Source: CAVSJO01 sp963728445 (GTDB lineage Bacteria; Gemmatimonadota; Gemmatimonadetes; Longimicrobiales; RSA9). Taken from it: DNA of 64,000 nucleotides. The notes under the pieces were generated by a model. The model was not told where the DNA came from and made no database searches. It saw only the letters and a program-made list of their open reading frames with translations. Made by a program: the position numbers and the translations under genes. Location of the stretch: NCBI GenBank assembly GCA_963728445.1, contig CAVSJO010000006.1, forward strand, positions 434,001 to 498,000. Direction: 5' to 3'. Positions 59,098 to 64,000 of this stretch are shown here, piece after piece; the stretch's first letter is position 1, and each line of letters begins with the position of its first letter.

Positions 59098-60957
59098 ATG
59101 GCAATGTTCGTCGCGAGCACCGGCGCCTCAGCACCGACGTGCGCCGCAGCAATGGGATTCTACGGCGCCGGCGTATTCGGAGTCCTTCAGCTTTCCGACA
59201 TCGTATTCCCGGCGCTCGGACTGCCGGAACTCCCCATGGTGTGGCTCATCGTGATCTGCCTCGTCGCCTTTCCGCTCGCCGTGCTCGCGGCCTGGACCTT
59301 CGACCTCACCGACAGGGGCCTGGAGCGGACGGCGACTGCGGGCAACGATGAGATCGAGGCGATCCTGGCCCAGCCGCGCAAGCAGCGCTGGGCGGCGGGA
59401 GCGTTCGCGCTGACCGGCATCGCGCTGTTTGCGGCCGGCGCCTGGTGGGCCATCGGCAGGGTGCGTGCGGAGCCGGTGGCAACGCCCGGGATCGTGGCCG
59501 CGGCGCCCATACCGGTCGAGGAACCACCCGTCGGCTTCGTTGCCGTGCTCCCTTTCGTCAACGCAGGCGGCCCGGAGGATCAGTCCTTCAGCGACGGGCT
59601 CTCCGAGGAGCTCACCAACGCGCTTTCCCAGGTCGAAGGGCTGCGGGTTACGGCTCGCACCTCCGCCTTCGCCTTGAGGGAGAGCAACGCGGACCCCCGC
59701 ACCATCGGGCAGGATCTCGGCGTCGGTGCGATCGTCGAGGGCACCGTCCGCCGGTCGGGCGGGAGAGTGCGCGTGTCGGTGCAGCTGGTCCGCACGAGCG
59801 ACGGCTTCTGGCTCTGGTCGGAGATTCTGGAGCGGAGGTTGACCGCTGCCAACGTGTTCGCGATCCAGGACGAGCTCACCACCCGGATCGGGAGGGCGCT
59901 GACCCACGAGCTGCGACCGGGAGCGCTCGACCGCCTGGCGGAGCGTCGAACCGTCGACCTCGAGGCATACGATCTCTACCTGCGAGGGCGTCAGCGGTGG
60001 TCTGCGCGTAAGGCGTATTCCGTGCGTGAGGCGATCGACTACTACGAGCAGGCGATCGCTCGCGACTCGTCGTTCGCCCTCGCCTGGGCCCGCCTCGCGG
60101 AGGCGTGGGGCGTGCTGCCGTTCTACGACCCGACCGTGACGGGTCAGGCCGCGTACCCGCGGGCCCTGCATGCCGCGGAGCGAGCCCTGAGCCTGGCCCC
60201 CGATCTGGCCGAAGCCCGCGCCGCACGCGGTATCATCGCGACAGAGTACGAGTCTGATCCGGCGACCGGGGAGCGCGATCTCGCGCGTGCGATCGAGCTG
60301 AACCCGAACTACGCGAAGGCCCACGGCTGGCTCTGCGCGACTCTGGCCATCGAAGGGCGGGACGGCGACGCGTTACCCGCCTGCCGCCGGGCCGTCCAGC
60401 TGGACCCGCTCGGCCCCATCGCGCACCTCCTCCTCGTCGTACCCCTCGCAGGCCTCGGACGCGAGGAGGAGGCGTTGGCGCAGGTGCGGCGGACGCTGGA
60501 ACTCGAGCCGGACATCACGCTGGCCCGGCTGATGGAAGCGCGACTCCTGCTCCAGCTCGGCCGTCGCGACCTGGCGGCGGCGAGCCTCGAGGCGCTCGCG
60601 CGCGCGGAGGGCGCGCCAGACTCCGCGCTGCGGAGCGTAGCCGTGGCGTATCCCGGGAGCCACGCCTCACCTGCGGCGATCAATGCAGTGCGCAGGCTGG
60701 AGCAGAACACCGGGCCGGGCCTCTTCTTCCTGGCCGCGCTCTACAGCTGGGCCGGGTCCGCGCCCGACGCCGTACGCGTAGCCGAGGCCGCCGCAGCCGA
60801 CCGGAGTCCCTGGATCAGTCTGGCGGCCGTGATGGGTGAGTATGACGGACTGCGGGAGGATCCTCGGTTCGTCGCGATGCTGGGCAAGCGGGGGCTGCGG
60901 AACGGGAATACGGCCTACCGTGAACGAGCCGTGGCTCGGGGTCGTCCGGCGGGCTGA
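59098..60957 (+). CDS. TolB/FlgO-like membrane TPR protein, 5' end doubtful
   Basis: A 619-residue protein from ATG 59098. Two membrane helices (about residues 45-66 and 98-118) frame FDLTDRGLERTATAG. Next is the FlgO/TolB-like domain (GFVAVLPFVNAGGPEDQSFS, GLSEELTNALSQVEGL, VRRSGGRVRVSVQLV, FWLWSEILERRL), and then many TPR repeats to residue 600. Family members begin with a short basic helix, RRRNVFRV-like, before GFYGAGVF. Here that region reads as STGASAPTCAAAM in frame, whereas the shifted frame gives EHRRLSTDVRR just upstream. A one-base frameshift near 59150, or a true start at ATG 59152, is therefore possible. Confidence 0.8.
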   Translation: MAMFVASTGASAPTCAAAMGFYGAGVFGVLQLSDIVFPALGLPELPMVWLIVICLVAFPLAVLAAWTFDLTDRGLERTATAGNDEIEAILAQPRKQRWAAGAFALTGIALFAAGAWWAIGRVRAEPVATPGIVAAAPIPVEEPPVGFVAVLPFVNAGGPEDQSFSDGLSEELTNALSQVEGLRVTARTSAFALRESNADPRTIGQDLGVGAIVEGTVRRSGGRVRVSVQLVRTSDGFWLWSEILERRLTAANVFAIQDELTTRIGRALTHELRPGALDRLAERRTVDLEAYDLYLRGRQRWSARKAYSVREAIDYYEQAIARDSSFALAWARLAEAWGVLPFYDPTVTGQAAYPRALHAAERALSLAPDLAEARAARGIIATEYESDPATGERDLARAIELNPNYAKAHGWLCATLAIEGRDGDALPACRRAVQLDPLGPIAHLLLVVPLAGLGREEEALAQVRRTLELEPDITLARLMEARLLLQLGRRDLAAASLEALARAEGAPDSALRSVAVAYPGSHASPAAINAVRRLEQNTGPGLFFLAALYSWAGSAPDAVRVAEAAAADRSPWISLAAVMGEYDGLREDPRFVAMLGKRGLRNGNTAYRERAVARGRPAG

Positions 60958-60998
60958 CCCGGCGTGCGGCGGTGCACTTCGCGAGCCGGGCCGGTGGT

Positions 60999-61664
60999 TC
61001 AGGCTGTTTCGTCGACGATCCTCAGCTTGTCGGGGCGGCGGGGGGGGCCCTCGACCCGGGGTTGCTCGAGGCGAGGCCCGGGGCTGGACGAGTCGGCGAT
61101 GCGTTCCAGGACCATCCAGCACAATGCCTCGCCCAGGGCGGGCCGCACCTTCGACTGCCGAACGTACAGCTCCACTGCGGCGGCCGGGGTCATGACTCCG
61201 GAGAGCGCGGTCGAGAACCTGGCCGCGTGCTCCGTGTGCACCCGCAGCAGGCTCATCTGCGTACGCCCGACGTGCAGCTCGATCCAGTGGCGCAACTCGA
61301 GGTTTACGCGGCCCCTGATGCGGCGCCGCAGCCCGGAGAGTAGCTGACGCGGCGTCTCGAGGAAGGCGTGACGGGCGCTCTCTGATGCGTGGAATCGGGC
61401 GAAGTCCTCCCGGAGCCAGCCGTTGCGCCCCAGGACCACCAGCACCCTGTGGTGAACCGCCGCGGCGTCCGCGGAGTCCAGCCCGTTGATGCGTTCATAG
61501 ATCTGGAGCAGTCGTGGAATCGGTACCTGTTCTCGCGCTTCTGCCAACAGCTCCAGCACGCAGCGCTCGTGTTGTTCGAGAATCCGGTCGCGCCCCATGG
61601 CGAGCACGACTTCGAGTTCGCCGCGGGTGGCGCGCGGGATGTTGGAGGGGAGGCCGTCTGCCAT
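60999..61664 (-). CDS. Hypothetical protein
   Basis: A 221-residue helical, Arg/Glu-rich soluble protein from ATG 61664. I do not recognise a family. The pattern RATRGELEVVLAMGRDRILEQ, VHHRVLVVLGRNGWLREDFA, LLSGLRRRIRGRVNLELRHW and ALCWMVLERIADS suggests an all-alpha fold. It ends in a basic Pro-rich tail. It is convergent with the TPR gene, with a 6-bp GC stem (60958-60963 with 60985-60990) between. Confidence 0.65.
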   Translation of the reverse strand: MADGLPSNIPRATRGELEVVLAMGRDRILEQHERCVLELLAEAREQVPIPRLLQIYERINGLDSADAAAVHHRVLVVLGRNGWLREDFARFHASESARHAFLETPRQLLSGLRRRIRGRVNLELRHWIELHVGRTQMSLLRVHTEHAARFSTALSGVMTPAAAVELYVRQSKVRPALGEALCWMVLERIADSSSPGPRLEQPRVEGPPRRPDKLRIVDETA

Positions 61665-62047
61665 GGTCCAGGCTCCGAGTCGGGAGCATCGGACAAATGG
61701 CAACCGCCGTTCCGGCCGCGGCCCCGGCGCTGCCCGCTCCGCCGAAATCCATCCAACTCGTTACACCCTAAGGAGATGGCTGTGGGCCGATGCTGCTTCA
61801 ATGACAGTCAGGCAGAGGTTCCGGCGCGGACGGCACAGAAAAGAATATCCGGGCGTGGCGAACGTTTTCCTACTGCCAGAACAGGCCTTTGGCCCCCTTG
61901 CCCTGTCGCCCAGTTGCGAGCCGCCGGCGGTCCCCTCGCCCGTGTCCAGGAAGCTGTCGATCTGGCTGGCGACGGCAGCCGATAGTCGCGTGCAGCGGGG
62001 GCCGGCGCGCAATTGCGACGCTGCCCGAGGGCGTCACCGAGGAGCTG
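61665..62047. other. 383-bp intergenic region
   Basis: It lies upstream of the hypothetical gene and downstream of the outer-membrane protein gene. An 83-codon minus-strand frame exists at 61761-62012 but has no protein-like pattern or ribosome binding site. An AT-rich patch around 61825-61870 may hold a promoter. Nothing else supported. Confidence 0.5.
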
Positions 62048-63871
62048 TCAGAAGGCCCAGCGCACGCCCACGAGGACCCGTTGCAGATCGAACAGGTCCA
62101 CCCCCTGGTACTCGAGAATACCCTCGATCCCGTACGACTGGGCCGCCGTGAAGAGCGGCGCCAGGTCCACCGCCACGCCCGCTCCCAGGTTCAGCACTCC
62201 CTCCCGCGACGGCCGACCCGGGGCGGTGCCGGAGAAAAGGAGCAGACCGAGCCCGCCGGTGAGCTCCGGGACCACGGCCGCGCCGCCCGGTCGGGCGATC
62301 GGTGCAAAGCGATACTGCGCGTTGCCCGCGACGAGGTAGGACGTCGCGCCGCCGCCCGCCCCGATGGCCAGCTCCGGGACGAGGTGGATCGGCAGCGATC
62401 GGCTGAGCCGCCCGAAATCGGCCCGCAGTCCGAGCAGCGCCTGGCGCGGCCCACCGGCGCTCATCCCCGTGTACACCCGCACGTCCGCCGGCACCCACGA
62501 CAGGAGCGGCTGGCGCGGCGGGAGCGGCTGCTGGGTCGGCGCGGCCTCGGGCGGGGCCGGCAGGCGAGCGACCGCGAGAGAATCACTGACCGTGTCTCCC
62601 GCGGGACCGAGCACCAGGACCCGCGTCAGCGCCAGATCCGACGCCGCGAGTCCTTGCCGTAGCGCGTCGGTAACCGCCGCTCGAAAAGTGGCCGTTTCGG
62701 CCTCTCGCGCCTGCTGCTGCTCGGTCCGCAGCCGGTCGAGCTCGTCGCGAACCGCGAGGGTCAGTGCCTGCCGCTGATCGGCGAGGCGCGTCGCGAGCAG
62801 GGCGTCGACACGCGCGGTGATCCTCTCTTCCAGCGCGTCCATCTGCTCCGCCGTGAGCCGCCCGCCGGGAGCGGCGGCGACCGTAGCCGGCGCTGCGCCT
62901 GCCCGGAATGCGAGTTCTTCCCGCACGATGCTGCGGATCTCCTCCCGCAGGTCCGCCCCGCCAGGCAGCGCCTTCGCCGGCGGGACCTGCGAAGCGGCGG
63001 CCTCCGCGGCTGGGGTTTTCGCCGGGGTCTTCGGCGACGGCGCCGATCCCGGGCCCGGGCCGTAGTGGACGTAGAGGTCCCCCTGCCGCGGAACCGGCAG
63101 AGTGACCGTCCGCTCGCCCGCGTAGTCGACGGAGTCGACCGCAGGTGGCGGAGTCGCGGCTCCCGCCGGCGCGGGGTGCCGTTCGGAAGGCGGCTGCGCC
63201 GTCGTCGGAATCGGTTCCGGTACCGGGGCGGTTTCGGGTGGCGGCGCCGCAGCCACGGCCGCTCCGCCCTCCCCGTGAGACCCGCCCAGGGTCAGCCGGA
63301 GCCCGAGCTGTGCCCCCCAGTTGCTGGTCAGCCTGCGCGCCTCACTCGTGTCGGAGTCGATCACATGGTCGAGGGCGTGAGCGACGAGGCTCAGCCTCGA
63401 CGACACGCGAAGCCGGAGGCCCCCGCCAAGGAGAATCGCGGTGCGCCGGCTCGCGCCCGCCGAGTCCGGCTCCGTGACTCCCTCGAGTCGCGAGGCGCCC
63501 GCCTCGACGAACGGAGCCAGCGCACTCGTGAACGGCGCCAGGCGGAACGTGCCGCCCCAGCTCCGGGCATCATCGAGCGCGTCGTACGAGTCACGCGTAC
63601 CCCACCAGTAGAAGCCGCTCACCGCGAACGGCCCGAAGCCGAGCCCCGCCCGCCCGCCCACGCTCGACTGCCGATCACCACCGATCGAGGGGTCGAGCCA
63701 GAGGCGCGCGGCGAACGGTTCCAGGAAGAGACGAGCGCCGCGGGTCGAGCCGCCGCGTTGCTGCGCTACGGAAGGGGCGGGGCTCAGAAGCCCGAGCAGG
63801 CATGGGAGCAGGAAAAACGACCAGCGCGCCCGCCGGGATCGTTCGAACCGCCGTCTGCTCGTTCTGTGCAT
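62048..63871 (-). CDS. Large outer-membrane protein: barrel, Pro-rich linker, coiled coil, barrel
   Basis: A 607-residue exported protein (ATG 63871, signal peptide ending SVAQQ). The N-terminal ~170 residues form beta strands (FAVSGFYWWGTR, RSWGGTFRLAPFTSALAPFV, ILLGGGLRLRVSSRLSL), like a small barrel. A Pro/Ala-rich segment follows (PVPEPIPTTAQPPSERHPAP, PSPKTPAKTPAAEAAA). Next comes an acidic helix with ERITARVDALLATRLADQRQ and RDELDRLRTEQQQAREAE, a probable coiled coil. The C-terminal part is again beta-rich and ends in VLVGVRWAF, the normal barrel C-terminus. The arrangement resembles OmpA-like or trimeric-adhesin-like surface proteins, but no named family is recognised. Confidence 0.7.
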   Translation of the reverse strand: MHRTSRRRFERSRRARWSFFLLPCLLGLLSPAPSVAQQRGGSTRGARLFLEPFAARLWLDPSIGGDRQSSVGGRAGLGFGPFAVSGFYWWGTRDSYDALDDARSWGGTFRLAPFTSALAPFVEAGASRLEGVTEPDSAGASRRTAILLGGGLRLRVSSRLSLVAHALDHVIDSDTSEARRLTSNWGAQLGLRLTLGGSHGEGGAAVAAAPPPETAPVPEPIPTTAQPPSERHPAPAGAATPPPAVDSVDYAGERTVTLPVPRQGDLYVHYGPGPGSAPSPKTPAKTPAAEAAASQVPPAKALPGGADLREEIRSIVREELAFRAGAAPATVAAAPGGRLTAEQMDALEERITARVDALLATRLADQRQALTLAVRDELDRLRTEQQQAREAETATFRAAVTDALRQGLAASDLALTRVLVLGPAGDTVSDSLAVARLPAPPEAAPTQQPLPPRQPLLSWVPADVRVYTGMSAGGPRQALLGLRADFGRLSRSLPIHLVPELAIGAGGGATSYLVAGNAQYRFAPIARPGGAAVVPELTGGLGLLLFSGTAPGRPSREGVLNLGAGVAVDLAPLFTAAQSYGIEGILEYQGVDLFDLQRVLVGVRWAF

Positions 63872-64000
63872 CGTCGCTCCCAGCCGGAGGCCGTTCCAAT
63901 CCTCGGGGGTTCTTCGGGGCATGAAACGTTCCGACTGAGCACGACCGTGGCCCGGCTCATCCGTACGTACGATCCGGGGCCGCTCGACGATGGGCGGGCG

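Noticed and set aside
61761..62012. 83-codon minus-strand frame
   Set aside because: No ribosome binding site, no recognisable pattern and unusual composition.

Overview
The window is about 70% GC, densely packed, with short intergenic gaps and many 1-4 base start/stop overlaps. Several traits together suggest a free-living Gram-negative bacterium, most likely of the Gemmatimonadota. Signal peptides commonly end in A-Q. There are TolC and beta-barrel outer-membrane proteins, TolB/TPR membrane proteins, an M13 peptidase, the futalosine menaquinone pathway (MqnD), queuosine genes and a class II copper nitrite reductase. This assignment rests on gene style only. No rRNA, tRNA, CRISPR array or intact transposon was seen.

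Layout. 1-3.5 kb: partial TolC behind a TetR regulator, a CDF metal transporter and a CPBP-type membrane protein. 3.5-8.2 kb: nirK with a porin, a hypothetical protein, msrA, and a single-domain response regulator overlapping a stand-alone NFACT-R protein. 8.2-18.6 kb: a serine hydrolase, a TolB/TPR gene broken by one in-frame TGA, an M13 peptidase, a membrane protein, a THUMP/RlmL-type methyltransferase, and a HEAT-repeat protein with a long histone H1-like Lys/Ala/Pro tail coupled to a small membrane protein. 18.6-28.9 kb: queE, proline dehydrogenase, a zinc-type dehydrogenase, glycogen phosphorylase, a CBS/GyrI-like pair, a tandem UspA, a MazG-like enzyme, a class V aminotransferase and a glycosyltransferase. 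29-32.8 kb: a three-gene export operon of LVIVD propeller, small secreted protein and multicopper oxidase. 33.4-38.4 kb: mqnD, two hydrolases, algH and queG.

38.4-40.3 kb is the most accessory-looking stretch. It has lower GC, a probable serine-recombinase remnant, a Phd/YefM-RelE/ParE toxin-antitoxin pair with a readable promoter and operator, and a possible tiny cysteine lipoprotein. Then come a cytochrome c-TPR fusion, a YCII / ECF sigma / YCII operon, and one 8.4-kb gene for a cyclic beta-1,2-glucan synthase-like protein. That gene is bracketed by two near-identical 46-bp direct repeats. 52-58.9 kb: a lipoprotein, an ArsR-SRPBCC pair with a clear palindromic operator, a cupin that seems to have lost its core, a HipA_2-DUF3037 pair, an amidase with a CHRD-like tail and a baeRF protein. 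59-64 kb: a second TolB/TPR protein with a doubtful 5' end, a hypothetical protein and a large outer-membrane protein with a central coiled coil.

Functional themes are nitrite/NO and copper chemistry in the periplasm (nirK, multicopper oxidase, propeller, cytochrome c), tRNA modification (queE, queG), envelope glycans (glucan synthase, glycosyltransferase) and several probable gene-decay events.
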